The translations under genes and the position numbers were made by a program. From Deltaproteobacteria bacterium (GTDB lineage: Bacteria; Myxococcota_A; UBA9160; UBA4427): a stretch of 64,000 bases of DNA. The DNA is taken from positions 496,001-560,000 of the forward strand of contig JADJOR010000011.1 of NCBI GenBank assembly GCA_016713665.1, read 5' to 3'. How positions within the stretch are numbered: the first letter of the stretch is position 1; each line of letters starts with the position of its first letter. Under the pieces are notes generated by a model that searched no databases, was not told where the DNA came from, and worked only from the letters and a program-made list of their open reading frames with translations. This document shows positions 26,656-36,273 of the stretch, piece after piece.

Positions 26656-28437
26656 TCAATCCGTTCGAGAGGTCGGATCGGCTACCGACTTCTCGCCCGC
26701 CGAAGCCGACGAACGCGACGGCTCGTACCAGATCGGGGACGACCAGGCCCGCTCGCGAATCGATTCCGGCTGGTCCTTCGGCCGAGGCAGATTTGCCGAA
26801 CGCGCGAGCAGCGTCGACCACCGCGGGGTCGGCATCTCGAGGACGCGAACGTAGTAGAGCGAAGGCTCCGTGGCGTCGAAGTCGGGATCCTGCCAGATCG
26901 CCTCCAGCGTTCGTGCCCCGTCCTGGGCCACTTCGACGTCGAATACCTTCTCCGACGGCTCCCCTTTCCGAACCCAGACCTTGATGATCTGAAGGCGCTC
27001 GAGCCGTGCTCCCTTCGCGTCCTGTTGTGCGAGGATCAGGAACCGCGGAGAACGGCCCGTCGCTGCGTCGGTCAAGGTGCCGCCCATCGCGACCCCGCCC
27101 GCCTCCGCCCTCGCGATCATGTCGGATCGCCGGAGAAGGTCGGGACCATAGTTCCATCCCGCGAACACGCGAAGCGAGATCCGGGTCCCCGACGTCGCGA
27201 ACGTCTCGCTGCGACGCAAGGCGTCGTAGAGCGCCTCGCGCGTGTTTTCCTCGGCCCAGATGCCCGTCAGGCCCCCGCTTCCGGTCGCGATGAGGGGGAT
27301 GACCGGATTCGGTATCTCCGAGGTTCCGAGCAGCGTCTTCACGACGTCGGTCGGAAGATCGCCCGCCAGCCCGGGACCGCGATAGGTCGCCTCCCGGGTG
27401 TCGGCGAGCCCATTGTGGAGATCGGTGGCGCCGACGACGCCGAATCGAAACGGGTTGGCGCCGATCCGTTCGGAAAGGGCGAGCCCACGCCCCCAGGCTT
27501 CGCGAAAGTAGCTACCCGACACTTGACCGCGTTGCGGCCGGCCGGGTCCGCCCATCAGATGCTCGAACAGCTCGAACCCGGCGAGCTCGTCGCTCGGCGA
27601 CAAGAGGGGGTGGGTCTCGGACTGTCCCTTGCTCTGATAGATCTCCCCGATCGGTTCGTTGAGCGCACGACGTCGCGCGTATTCCGCGTCGATCGGCTTC
27701 CCGTCGGAATCCGTGAGCGCGTACATCAATCCGTTGCTCACGTCCGCATTGTGGGGGATCGCCAGGGCCTCGATTCCTCGGGCACGATTCCGTTCGAGGT
27801 AGGTCCAGAGATCCTCCGGACGCGGCGAGTCGTTCGAGCTGAAGGGGAGCGGTGCCTCGTTGCCGCGGAAGATCACGTTGCGATGGAGGTTCTGACTCTT
27901 CGGCGACGAGCTCCACTCGTAGCCCAGGAAGGTGGTGAAGGTGCCCGGGCGATGGTGCCGATCGACCGCCTCCTTCTCTTCGCGCCAGGCGCCTTCGAGA
28001 ATCGGCAGGACGTCCACTCCGGCGATCGGCTGCTTCGATTGAAACAATCGCCCGACCTCTTCGATCGGCGCGTGTCGACCGGCGCGAAGGGCCTTGCTCA
28101 TCTCGGTTTGCGCGAGCGGACCGTCGGCTTCGAAGAGCGCCCGACCGACGCCCATCTGCTCGGCGTGATCGGTCACCGCGATGAAATCGAGCGGCTCGGC
28201 GCGCCGAAGCGACTGACCCGAGTAATCCACCGCCTCACCGCGCGCGAAGCGATAGGCGTCGTCGAGCCCGATCCGGATGCCGCTCAGGAAGACCGCATCC
28301 GTCGAGTACGACGTGTGGAGATGGAGATCGCCGTAGTAGACGTTCCGCTCGTGCTTTTCCGCGGTCGCGACCGTCGGAATCGTCGACAGGATTGCGGCCA
28401 CGAAAAGCTCGATCATCCGATCGCGCGGCTTCATCAT
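26656..28437 (-). CDS. Exported DUF3604 domain protein
   Basis: 593 aa from ATG 28437; the frame extends to 28638 without support. The signal peptide MIELFVAAILSTIPTVATA precedes EKHERNVYYGDLHLHTSYSTDAVF, the DUF3604 opening with a PHP-like DLHxHT metal motif. Further family blocks are FIAVTDHAEQMG, FTTFLGYEWSS, AIPHNADVSNG, FGVVGATDLHNGL, ENTREALYDALRRSETFATSGTRI and the terminal PSLYYVRVLEMPTPRWS. A periplasmic metallo-hydrolase is likely; substrate unknown. Lower GC than its neighbours. Shares a regulatory region with the TetR at 28736. Confidence 0.88.
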   Translation of the reverse strand: MMKPRDRMIELFVAAILSTIPTVATAEKHERNVYYGDLHLHTSYSTDAVFLSGIRIGLDDAYRFARGEAVDYSGQSLRRAEPLDFIAVTDHAEQMGVGRALFEADGPLAQTEMSKALRAGRHAPIEEVGRLFQSKQPIAGVDVLPILEGAWREEKEAVDRHHRPGTFTTFLGYEWSSSPKSQNLHRNVIFRGNEAPLPFSSNDSPRPEDLWTYLERNRARGIEALAIPHNADVSNGLMYALTDSDGKPIDAEYARRRALNEPIGEIYQSKGQSETHPLLSPSDELAGFELFEHLMGGPGRPQRGQVSGSYFREAWGRGLALSERIGANPFRFGVVGATDLHNGLADTREATYRGPGLAGDLPTDVVKTLLGTSEIPNPVIPLIATGSGGLTGIWAEENTREALYDALRRSETFATSGTRISLRVFAGWNYGPDLLRRSDMIARAEAGGVAMGGTLTDAATGRSPRFLILAQQDAKGARLERLQIIKVWVRKGEPSEKVFDVEVAQDGARTLEAIWQDPDFDATEPSLYYVRVLEMPTPRWSTLLARSANLPRPKDQPESIRERAWSSPIWYEPSRSSASAGEKSVADPTSRTD

Positions 28438-28620
28438 CGCCTCATCCCCCGCTTCTGGCCCGAAGGCCGGCACTTCCGATCGCTTGAAGCCGATCCGAGC
28501 TTGGTGATCGATCGCTGCCTCTTCTATCGTGTCTCGCATCGTGGGGGTCGCCGGATTGGCACCGCGAATCGGAGTCCACGTCGTCCACATCGAGCAATGC
28601 GGCCTGTCTGAATAAATCCA

Positions 28621-28656
28621 TTCATTGAAATTATTCACTGAGTTATCTCATCAAAA
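28621..28656. promoter_or_regulatory. 36-bp TetR-type operator, copy 1
   Basis: Contains TTCATTGAA...TTCACTGAG and then TGAGTTATCTCA (28639-28650) followed by TCAAAA. The same 36-bp block recurs at 31094 with 29 of 36 positions identical. It lies in the 298-bp AT-rich gap between the divergent DUF3604 and tetR genes. The clustered half-sites suggest binding of two dimers. Confidence 0.65.
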
Positions 28657-28735
28657 TCGACTGATGTCAATGAGGCGATCGTTCGGAGAGCGGGGCGACG
28701 GATCGACGCCGCCTGCATTGAGGGATCAAAGCTGC

Positions 28736-29380
28736 ATGACCGGGTCCGGCGGATTCGAGAACGAGCCCAGAGCGACGTCGCGCGTTCAGCAGCGACTCGA
28801 TACGCGCGAGCGCGTCTTCCAGGCCGCCCTGGCGGAATTCGCGCGGGTGGGCGTCGCCCAGACACAGATCGAGCGCATCGTTCAACTCGCGGGCGTCTCG
28901 GTCGGTACGTTCTATCGCTATTTCCCGGGAAAGGACGCCGTGCTCCTCGAGCTCGAGCAGCGTCTCGTCCGAGACGTGGTCCAGGCGTTCAACGACCGGG
29001 CGGGGGATGCCAGGAATCTTCGAGAGCTCCTGCACGTGTTCGTCGAGTCGGTCCTCGCGGCTCCCGACGACGTGGCGCTCGACCTGCAGCGGGAGGCCGT
29101 TGCGCTGATCGTGCGGACGAACTGGCCCGTCCCGGACTGGTGGCGTCATCCGTTATTCGGACCGCTCACTTCGGCGTTGGCCCGGGCCCAGGAGACGGGT
29201 GAGATCAACCGGGAGCTCGCGCCGGAAAAGCTCATGCAGATCCTCTCGACGAGCGTCTTCGGATTCTCGGCGGGCGTCGTGGCTCCATCGGCCGAGCGGG
29301 TGAGCGACGCTCGGCTCCTGGTCGACTTGCTCCTGACGGCGCTCCATCCCGAGCGCAGCGGCGGAACCCGGGGCGAGTAG
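28736..29380 (+). CDS. TetR/AcrR-family transcriptional regulator
   Basis: About 214 aa from ATG 28736 (upstream GAGGG); ATGs at 28664 and 28670 are in-frame alternatives. The HTH is RERVFQAALAEFARVGVAQTQIERIVQLAGVSVGTFYRYFPGKDAVLLEL. The effector domain ends in SVFGFSAGV and helices. The operator copy lies directly upstream, pointing to autoregulation together with DUF3604, and a second copy lies ahead of the PEP-CTERM gene, which would make three target units. The ligand is unknown. Confidence 0.88.
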   Translation: MTGSGGFENEPRATSRVQQRLDTRERVFQAALAEFARVGVAQTQIERIVQLAGVSVGTFYRYFPGKDAVLLELEQRLVRDVVQAFNDRAGDARNLRELLHVFVESVLAAPDDVALDLQREAVALIVRTNWPVPDWWRHPLFGPLTSALARAQETGEINRELAPEKLMQILSTSVFGFSAGVVAPSAERVSDARLLVDLLLTALHPERSGGTRGE

Positions 29381-29439
29381 GAGCGCGAGATCGCCCTCCG
29401 CCCTCGCCCACGGGCTGCGCATCGGGATTCGCCGCCGAC

Positions 29440-30918
29440 TCAGCCCCGCCCCGCGAAAGACTGCCGCCTGCGGGCCAGCGCGCCCAGCACGCCGATGCTG
29501 CTCGCCAGCGCGGCAGCCATACCGGGCTCCGGCGTGAACTTGAGATTCAGTCCGAGCATCTGCGCGTTGATCTGGGTGTCCAGCGAAGAACGAATCGTGT
29601 AGCCCCCGGCCACGAGACCGACGTTGCGCTGGACGCCGCCCATCGCCGAGACACCGACCGTGTCGTAGCCCATGCCGGTGATCGTATCGCTGAAGTGGAT
29701 GTTCCCCGGTTGGCGCAGGGCGACACGAACGATCGAGACCGTACCCGTCGTGAGCGCGAACATGTGTTTCACCGACGTCGCCTTCGGCAGCAGGGCGAAC
29801 GTGCCGCCCGGCGGGAGCGGCGCCATGCCGCTCATGTAGGTGTCGAAGCCGTTGATCTCGTTGCAGCCGATCGGGAGCAGGTTCAGCGGATCGGCCGTCT
29901 GCGTGCAGAGCGGGGCGACGCGCGGAGCACCCATCGGCGTGTTGGCGTGGCCCTGGAAACCCTTGAACCGGCCCGCCAGCTGGAATGCCGGCGCGGTCAG
30001 ATCCCAACCGGCCGCATCGCGTCGGCGATAGCCGGGGTCGTTGTCGCCGATCGGCTGCGTCGCCGCCGCCGGCTTGAACGAGGCCGGCACCATGCCCGTC
30101 AACTGCGGTCCCGCCAGATTGACGCGACCCGTGCCATCGAGGAGCAGGGCCATCGTACCGCCGAACTGGCGCGGACCCGCGATGTAGCGGACGCGCACCT
30201 TCTCGTTGCCACCCGCCTGGGTATTGATGTGTGTCGTGTTGGCGTTGGCGCGGGCCGCGAAGCCGACGGCCAGGCCGTTGTTCTGGCCGTTGCCCGGGTT
30301 CTGCCAGTTCATCTGGGAGAACATGCGGGTCAGTGCAGGGACCGGTGCGAGCTGCATCGCCGTCTTGATCGTGTACGAGCCGGCCGGCAGCGGACCCGGG
30401 TTCGGGCCGTTGCGGTCGATGCCCGGCATCGCCGCGATGAAGGTCGTATCGAGCTGGCGGGTCACGTTGTTCAGCACGATGCCGATCTGCGGACCGAGCT
30501 GCTGCTGGAACGCGAATGCGGGAATCGTGAAGGGATCGCCGACGGCGAGGCCGCCAGCCGGATTCACGACGTTGCGTGCGCCCTTGCTGCCGACGCGGGG
30601 CTTGTTGAATACGCCCATCGCGCTGGTGTTGAAGTTGATGTGCTGCTCGCGATCGTGGCAGCGCGCATCGTTCACGCCCGTCGGGCGCAGATCGAGATGC
30701 TGGAAGGTCTGTCCACCACCCGCCGTCAGATGCGACGGCGGGAGGACCGTCAGCTTCGGCGGTACGCAGCCGACGGTCGGTGGATTCTGGGGAATGTTCA
30801 CGATGATGCCGCTGCTTCCGTGGTACTCGCCGTACATCGCCACGGTCTGCGCGTCGCTCGTTGTCGCCCACAAGGTGCTGGCCAGGAATACGATCGAGAC
30901 TCGAATCCAACCGGACAT
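29440..30918 (-). CDS. PEP-CTERM sorted exported protein
   Basis: 492 aa from ATG 30918 behind AAGGGAG. The N-terminal signal is MSGWIRVSIVFLASTLWATTSDAQ. The C-terminus, TPEPGMAAALASSIGVLGALARRR, is a PEP-CTERM signal: PEP motif, transmembrane helix, basic tail. That predicts exosortase-mediated processing and export to the cell surface or matrix. The ~450-residue middle is Gly/Asn/Pro-rich with no domain I recognise. Probably regulated by the TetR at 28736 through the operator at 31094. Confidence 0.82.
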   Translation of the reverse strand: MSGWIRVSIVFLASTLWATTSDAQTVAMYGEYHGSSGIIVNIPQNPPTVGCVPPKLTVLPPSHLTAGGGQTFQHLDLRPTGVNDARCHDREQHINFNTSAMGVFNKPRVGSKGARNVVNPAGGLAVGDPFTIPAFAFQQQLGPQIGIVLNNVTRQLDTTFIAAMPGIDRNGPNPGPLPAGSYTIKTAMQLAPVPALTRMFSQMNWQNPGNGQNNGLAVGFAARANANTTHINTQAGGNEKVRVRYIAGPRQFGGTMALLLDGTGRVNLAGPQLTGMVPASFKPAAATQPIGDNDPGYRRRDAAGWDLTAPAFQLAGRFKGFQGHANTPMGAPRVAPLCTQTADPLNLLPIGCNEINGFDTYMSGMAPLPPGGTFALLPKATSVKHMFALTTGTVSIVRVALRQPGNIHFSDTITGMGYDTVGVSAMGGVQRNVGLVAGGYTIRSSLDTQINAQMLGLNLKFTPEPGMAAALASSIGVLGALARRRQSFAGRG

Positions 30919-31093
30919 CGACGGCTCCCTTTACACCGGACCGCGCAATTCGATCCCGACTACGCAGACCGGCATGGAATCCGCCCCCGGTCGACCGGCC
31001 CGGTCCTCTCCCCTTCGCCGGGCGCATGGGGGCGGACGGTGGCGTCGATCGTGTTCTGCCCGTCCTCCGATTTGGAGGATTGGAGGGAGGATT

Positions 31094-31129
31094 CTCACTG
31101 AATATCTTCAGTGAGATATCTCATCAAAA
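31094..31129. promoter_or_regulatory. 36-bp TetR-type operator, copy 2
   Basis: Arms CTCACTGAA and TTCAGTGAG form a perfect 9+4+9 inverted repeat (31094-31115), overlapping a perfect 12-bp palindrome TGAGATATCTCA (31112-31123) and followed by TCAAAA. It lies 176 bp upstream of the PEP-CTERM start. The remaining parts of the 470-bp gap 30919-31388 contain no gene I can support. Confidence 0.65.
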
Positions 31130-31388
31130 ATTCCCCCTGTCAATCGAAATTGTGGGGGGCGCCCAGATTCGGGCGAACGCCTCGAAGGCATCGCCGTGGG
31201 ACCAGACGCGGGGCGTCGACTCGCGGGCCCGGTCGCTGGGTCCCGAGGGGAGAACGTGGGCGCGTTGGGCATGAGACGAGATCGGTCCGCCCGGCCTTCG
31301 CGCAGGACGCTCGAACCGGACCGGCCTCCGATCCGCGTCGGCAGCATGCGACGGCCGCCCCGTCGTGCGCAGGGAACGAACGGATTCT

Positions 31389-33266
31389 CTAGGAGAGCAC
31401 GAAGTCCCCGAAATCCGGCGCCTTCTGCATCGCGTACAGGTCCGCCGTCTCGAAGGGCGTGTTGACCTGCAGGCGGCCGGACGAGTTCAGGTAGTAGTTG
31501 CGCGCCGCGGAGCCCGTGTCCTTCCCGAAGGCCATGGCCGCGGCCTCGGCGTCGAGCCGCTCGTTGTAGGTCCGGAAGGCCGACTCGCGGACCGCCATCG
31601 AGACGTGGCCGCCCTCGAACATCCGGACCAGGCATTGCGCGACGTAGGCGGCCCAGATCTGGTACCAGGACGGCAGCGAGATGCCGCCGGAGACCGGCTG
31701 CGAGTTCGGTCCGTAGAGCATGAACAGGTTCGGAAAGTGGGGCACCAGCATGCCCAGGTAGGCCCGCGCGTCGTCGCCCCAGAACGCGCGCAGGCTCCGC
31801 CCGCCCTGCCCCTGGTAGTCGGCGGGCCAGAGGTACTTGATGACGTCGAAGCCCGTCGCGAAGACGACGAAGTCGAGCTCACGATGCTTGCCGTCGACGG
31901 TCTCGATGCCCGTCGGCGTGAGCCGCGCGATGGGGTCGGTGACCAGCTCCACGTCGTCGCGCGTCAGCGCCGCATACCAGCCATTGTCGACGACCGGCCG
32001 TCGCAGCATCGGCGCGTAGTCGGGCACGAGCTTCGCGATCAGATCGGGTCGATCGCCGACCTGCTGCCGGATGTAGCCGATCAGGATCTCGCGCAGATCG
32101 TCGCTCTTCTTCGTGATGTGGCCCCCCTGCCGCTCCCATTCGGGATCCGGGACCAGGAAGTCCTCGTGCCAGGTGAAGAGCCCGATCGCCGACGTGTAGC
32201 GGGCCCAGTTCCAGTAGCCGGGCACGTTCTCGAGCAGCCAGCGGACCTCCGGCTCGACTACCCGGCCATAGTTGGCGCGCGGGCTGATCCACTGCGGCGT
32301 GCGCTGGAAGACCGTCACGTGCTCCGCCTGCTCGGCGACCGGCCCGAGCAGCTGCACCCCCGTCGACCCGTTGCCGACGACCGCGACGCGCTTGCCCCGG
32401 ACGTCGTGCTCGCTCGTCCACTGGGTCGGGTGGACGATCGTCCCGCGGAACGACTCGACGCCCGGGATGTCGGGGAGTTTCGGCGTCGAGAAGAGCCCGG
32501 CCGCGCTGATGACGACCGGTACCGTCCGCTCGAGCCGCGAGCCGTCCCCGCGCCGGAGCGTCAGGTTCCAGACCGAGCGCTCCTCGTCGAAGCGCGCGTG
32601 CTCGAGGTCGTGCTCGTAGCGGATGTGCGGGGCGACGCCGTACTTGCGCGCCACGAACTCGAGATAGCCCCGGACGTCCTCCCCCCGCGCGAAGTACTCG
32701 CGCCAGGGGTACTGGTCTTCGAAGGTGTACTCGTAGGTGATGCTCAGCGTGTCGACGCGGATGTCGGGATATTTGTGGACGCTCCAGACCCCGCCGAGCT
32801 CGCTTCGGCGCTCGTAGACGACGTAGGGAATGCCGAGCTTCTCGAGCTGGACGGCCATCGCGATGCCGGCGAGGCCCGCGCCGATGATCGCGACCTCGAA
32901 GCCCTCCGGAACCTTCGGCCGTGCGCCACCCGGCCGGAAGGAGAACGGGAACTTCTCGAAGCCGAGCATCCCCTTGCGGACCTCGAAGTGCTCGTCGCGG
33001 GTGGGGACGCCGAGGACGAGGTCCATCAGCTTGCGCAGCTCCACGTCGGAGGGCACGCGCATTGCGTAGCCGGGGAGCTCCGTCTCGAGCAGATGGGCCG
33101 CCCGCGCGATCAGGCGCGCCCGCTCCTCCGGCCCGAGCTTCGCCACCGGTCCGAGCGCTTCGAGCTCCGAGTCGCCGGACGCCTGGTAGAGCGCGGCGCG
33201 CAGCGCGGCGAGATCGGACGCTTCGACTGCACGGCGGATGAAGGCAGAGTCGACTTTCGGAGTCAT
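31389..33266 (-). CDS. Flavin-containing Baeyer-Villiger-type monooxygenase
   Basis: 625 aa. An N-terminal ~100-residue extension precedes the FAD motif VAIIGAGLAGIAMAVQL (GxGxxG at 129-134). The Baeyer-Villiger fingerprint FxGxxxHxxxW is intact as FRGTIVHPTQW (273-283), and the NADPH motif VAVVGNGSTGVQL follows (298-303). VVFATGFDVIKYLW is the usual C-terminal flavin-linked motif. It converts ketones to esters or lactones using NADPH and O2, and this extended form resembles steroid or large-ketone monooxygenases. It diverges from the SDR at 33368. Confidence 0.92.
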   Translation of the reverse strand: MTPKVDSAFIRRAVEASDLAALRAALYQASGDSELEALGPVAKLGPEERARLIARAAHLLETELPGYAMRVPSDVELRKLMDLVLGVPTRDEHFEVRKGMLGFEKFPFSFRPGGARPKVPEGFEVAIIGAGLAGIAMAVQLEKLGIPYVVYERRSELGGVWSVHKYPDIRVDTLSITYEYTFEDQYPWREYFARGEDVRGYLEFVARKYGVAPHIRYEHDLEHARFDEERSVWNLTLRRGDGSRLERTVPVVISAAGLFSTPKLPDIPGVESFRGTIVHPTQWTSEHDVRGKRVAVVGNGSTGVQLLGPVAEQAEHVTVFQRTPQWISPRANYGRVVEPEVRWLLENVPGYWNWARYTSAIGLFTWHEDFLVPDPEWERQGGHITKKSDDLREILIGYIRQQVGDRPDLIAKLVPDYAPMLRRPVVDNGWYAALTRDDVELVTDPIARLTPTGIETVDGKHRELDFVVFATGFDVIKYLWPADYQGQGGRSLRAFWGDDARAYLGMLVPHFPNLFMLYGPNSQPVSGGISLPSWYQIWAAYVAQCLVRMFEGGHVSMAVRESAFRTYNERLDAEAAAMAFGKDTGSAARNYYLNSSGRLQVNTPFETADLYAMQKAPDFGDFVLS

Positions 33267-33367
33267 CGATGAGTTCCTCGGTTGCGTTCGGCCGCATGCT
33301 AATTCAGTCGACCCGTTGCGCTAGAGTCGCCGCCCGAGCGTCCCCACGACGCGAGGGAGACGTCTTC

Positions 33368-34087
33368 ATGGGCACCGCCGTGATCACGGGCGCCGGGCGC
33401 GGGCTCGGCAGGGCGACGGCCATCCGGCTCGCCGCCGACGGCCACCGGATCGTGGCCGTCGACCTCGATGGCGAGGCCGCCGAGCGCACCGCCGCCGCCG
33501 TCGGCGGCGAGGCCCGGCGCTGCGACGTCGCCGACTGGGCCTCGGTCGACGCCCTGGCCGCGAGCCTCGAGTCCTGCGACGTCCTCGTCAACAACGCCGG
33601 GATCTGGCATTTCCATTCTTTGCTCGAGACGACTCCCGAGAGCGTTGCCGCCGTGCTCGGTGTCAACGTCGTCGGCGTCCTGCTCTGCAGCCGTGCGCTC
33701 GCGCCGAAGATGATCGCCGCCGGAGGCGGATCGATCGTGAACCTCGCCTCGGCGGCCGCCTGGACCAACTCGCCCGGGACCGGCATCTACCCGGCGACGA
33801 AGGCCGCCGTGATCTCCCTGACCAAACAGATGGCCATCGAGTGGGGCGAGCACGGCATCCGCGCCAACGCCGTCGGCCCGGGCCTCATCGTCACCGAAGG
33901 CACCGCCGACCGGCACAGCGGCGACCGCAGCCGCGAGCGCAGCAGGAACATCCCGCTCCGACGCGTCGGCGAGCCCCGCGACATCGCGGACGTCGTCTCG
34001 TTCCTCGCGAGCGATGCCGCCCGCTACGTGACGGGCCAGACGATCTTCGTCGATGGCGGGATCACCGCCGGCCGCGCCGCGCTCTGA
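33368..34087 (+). CDS. SDR-family oxidoreductase
   Basis: 239 aa from ATG 33368. TGAGRGLGRATA, VVAVDLDG (acidic residue after strand two, NAD-type), NNAGIW, NLASAAAW and YPATKAAVISLTKQMA are all present; it ends TIFVDGG. Divergent from the Baeyer-Villiger monooxygenase with about 100 bp between; it could supply that enzyme's ketone substrate from an alcohol. That link rests on context only. Confidence 0.9.
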   Translation: MGTAVITGAGRGLGRATAIRLAADGHRIVAVDLDGEAAERTAAAVGGEARRCDVADWASVDALAASLESCDVLVNNAGIWHFHSLLETTPESVAAVLGVNVVGVLLCSRALAPKMIAAGGGSIVNLASAAAWTNSPGTGIYPATKAAVISLTKQMAIEWGEHGIRANAVGPGLIVTEGTADRHSGDRSRERSRNIPLRRVGEPRDIADVVSFLASDAARYVTGQTIFVDGGITAGRAAL

Positions 34088-34180
34088 GCGACACCATCAT
34101 GCGGGCGACGTCGCCCGCCGAGCGGCCTCCCCTGAAGGCGCCCCGTGCTCGGCGTGCGCCGCCCGCACGCCCCGAAGACA

Positions 34181-35014
34181 TCAGTCGCGCGGAGGATGGA
34201 CCGCCGCCGCCCGCGCGAGCACGTCGCGGGTCGTCGTCGCGACCTGCTGGACGTAGTCCTCGAGCTCGAGCTTGCGCAGGTCCTCGTTCATGACCTCGGG
34301 CGACACGACGCCCCCGAAGCCGAGCGCGTTCCAGGCCGCCATGAACCCGACGAGGTCGAGCTTCCCCTTCCCGGGGAGCGTCCGCCGATTGAGCGTGTCG
34401 AAGCGACTGTCGGGCCCCGGCTCGAGCGCGTCGTCGAGCTGGAGGTAGCCGAAGAGCGCCGGGTCGAAGTCGCGCAGGCGATCGAGCGTGTCGCCGCACT
34501 GAAAGAAGTGCCACGAGTCGATCATCATCGCCTGACGGGGGAAGCGCTGTGCCAGCCCGGAGACGAAGTCGCTCGCCTGGCGCAGCGACCGGATCGGCAC
34601 GAAGGAGCTGTACTCGAAGGCGAGGCCGTAGCCCGCCGACGTGACGCGGTCGGCGACCTCGGCGTAGATCGCGCGCGAGGTCGCGTTGTCGACCGGCATG
34701 CGCGACTGGATCCAGGTGGCGCCGAGCGCGTCGGCGAAGGCGAGGAACTCGTCGAGCTCGGCCAGGGTCTTCGCGCGGTCGTCGGTGACCGTGATGCCGG
34801 TCAGGTCGTAGACGGCGAGCCCCGTCGCGTCGAGGGCCTCGCGGACGCGGTGGACGCCGCCGTGGGCATCGCGATGGACGCGCAGGCTGAAGAGATCGAG
34901 GCTCATCCGCTCGAAGCCGGCGGCGGCCGCGGCGCGGGTCTGGCGTTCGAGGGTCTCGGGCATCCCGAACATCGTCGAGCGATCGAGGGTGCAGTAGCTG
35001 AGCGTCCAGGTCAC
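34181..35014 (-). CDS. Sugar phosphate isomerase/epimerase-type TIM-barrel protein
   Basis: 277 aa from a GTG at 35014 that abuts the upstream stop (TAG-GTG), so translation is probably coupled. AAAAAGFERMSLDLFSLR, GLAFEYSSFVPIRS, MMIDSWHFFQCGDTLDRL and FGYLQLDDAL place metal-ligand Glu, Asp and His residues as in xylose-isomerase-like (AP_endonuc_2) barrels. As the last gene of the thiolase-like operon, it probably acts on a catabolic intermediate rather than a sugar. Substrate unknown. Confidence 0.82.
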   Translation of the reverse strand: MTWTLSYCTLDRSTMFGMPETLERQTRAAAAAGFERMSLDLFSLRVHRDAHGGVHRVREALDATGLAVYDLTGITVTDDRAKTLAELDEFLAFADALGATWIQSRMPVDNATSRAIYAEVADRVTSAGYGLAFEYSSFVPIRSLRQASDFVSGLAQRFPRQAMMIDSWHFFQCGDTLDRLRDFDPALFGYLQLDDALEPGPDSRFDTLNRRTLPGKGKLDLVGFMAAWNALGFGGVVSPEVMNEDLRKLELEDYVQQVATTTRDVLARAAAVHPPRD

Positions 35015-35794
35015 CTAACGGCCCGTGAACCGCGGCGCGCGCTTCTCGGCGAACGCCTTCGGTCCCTCCTTCGCGTCCTCCGACGCGAAGACCTTCGCGC
35101 CGATCGACTTCTCGAGGATGAAGGGCGTCGCCTGCTGGAGCGCCTTCACGGCGATCTCCTTGGCGGTGCGCACCGCGAGCGGCCCGTTCTTGCAGATCTT
35201 CTCGGCCCACTCGATCGCCGCCGGCATCAGCGCGCCGGGCTCGACGATGCGGTTCACGAGGCCGACCTCGTAGGCGCGCTGCGCCGTGATGGTCTGGGCC
35301 GTGAGCAGGAGCTCCATCGCGACGGCCCACGGGATCTGCTGCGGGAGACGCACGTGGGAGCCGCCGGTCGGAATGACGCCCCAGCGCGTCTCGGCCAGCG
35401 CGAAGGTCGCGTGGGGGACGGCGAGGCGCAGATCGGTGCCCAGCATGAACTCGACGCCGCCGGCGATGCAGGCGCCGTTGACCGCGGCGATGATCGGCTT
35501 GTAGACGTCGGAGAAGGGGCGCTTCGTATGGTCCTCGTAGCCCATCTCGTCGCCGCCCGTGATCTGGGGCAGCGCGTCCTTGAGATCCATCCCGGCGCAG
35601 AAGGCGCGCTCGCCGCGGCCCGTCAGGATCGCGACCCAGAGATCGGAGTCGGCCTGGAACTCGGCGAAGCCCGCGTCCATGCCGACCAGCATCTCGCGGG
35701 TGAAGGCGTTCAGCGCCTCGGGGCGGTCGATCGTGAAGATCGCGACGTGGCCCCGCTTCTCGAAGGCGATCGTCTTCGGCAGACACTCCATCAT
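35015..35794 (-). CDS. Enoyl-CoA hydratase/isomerase (crotonase) family protein
   Basis: 259 aa from ATG 35794 behind AAGGGAG; its ATG overlaps the stop of the DUF35 gene. VAIFTIDRPEALNAFTREM, GERAFCAGMDLKD and KPIIAAVNGACIAGGVEFMLGTDLRLA form the oxyanion hole. RWGVIPTGGSHVRLPQQI has the conserved region but no obvious catalytic Glu pair, so hydratase versus isomerase cannot be settled. Likely hydrates the enoyl-CoA that the thiolase-like/DUF35 pair then cleaves. Confidence 0.9.
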   Translation of the reverse strand: MMECLPKTIAFEKRGHVAIFTIDRPEALNAFTREMLVGMDAGFAEFQADSDLWVAILTGRGERAFCAGMDLKDALPQITGGDEMGYEDHTKRPFSDVYKPIIAAVNGACIAGGVEFMLGTDLRLAVPHATFALAETRWGVIPTGGSHVRLPQQIPWAVAMELLLTAQTITAQRAYEVGLVNRIVEPGALMPAAIEWAEKICKNGPLAVRTAKEIAVKALQQATPFILEKSIGAKVFASEDAKEGPKAFAEKRAPRFTGR

Positions 35795-36252
35795 CACCGG
35801 GCTCCCTTCGCCTTGCCCGAAGGACCGCCCGCGGTCCGTCGGAAGCGGGGCAGCACGCGGTCGCCCCATCGATCGCTCCGTTCGAAGACCACCTCGACCG
35901 GCATCTCCATCTCGAGCGCCTCGATCGGGCAGTCGACCATGCCCGACACGATGCGCGGCCCCTCGTCGAGCTCGACGACGACGACGGCATAGGGCACGTC
36001 GCCCATGAAGGCCGGATGCATGGCGCGGTGGACCACCGTCCAGGTGTAGAGCCGGCCCGTCCCCTTCACGGGCTCCCAGGTCCAGTCGGTCGACGCGCAG
36101 TCCGGACACGTCACCCGCGGCACGTGACACCACTCGCGGCACGCGTTGCAGCGCCGCAGCCGCAGCTCCCCGCGCGCACACCAGGCGTAGAACTCGTCGC
36201 CCGTCCCCTTCGATCCGATCTCGTCGGCGCCGACCGCCGTGAGCGATGCCAT
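35794..36252 (-). CDS. DUF35 / Zn-ribbon OB-fold acyl-CoA-binding protein
   Basis: 152 aa. The N-terminal rubredoxin-like zinc ribbon reads LRRCNACREWCHVPRVTCPDCAS, with four cysteines in CxxC pairs. The OB-fold follows: GTGRLYTWTVVHR and PYAVVVVELDEGPRIV. Such proteins partner thiolase-like enzymes, for example the ChsH2/Ltp2 retro-aldolase and acetoacetyl-CoA acetyltransferase complexes, and bind acyl-CoA. It lies 21 bp downstream of the thiolase-like gene, consistent with a complex. Confidence 0.9.
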   Translation of the reverse strand: MASLTAVGADEIGSKGTGDEFYAWCARGELRLRRCNACREWCHVPRVTCPDCASTDWTWEPVKGTGRLYTWTVVHRAMHPAFMGDVPYAVVVVELDEGPRIVSGMVDCPIEALEMEMPVEVVFERSDRWGDRVLPRFRRTAGGPSGKAKGAR

Positions 36253-36273
36253 CTCGACCTGCTCCTTCGTGCT

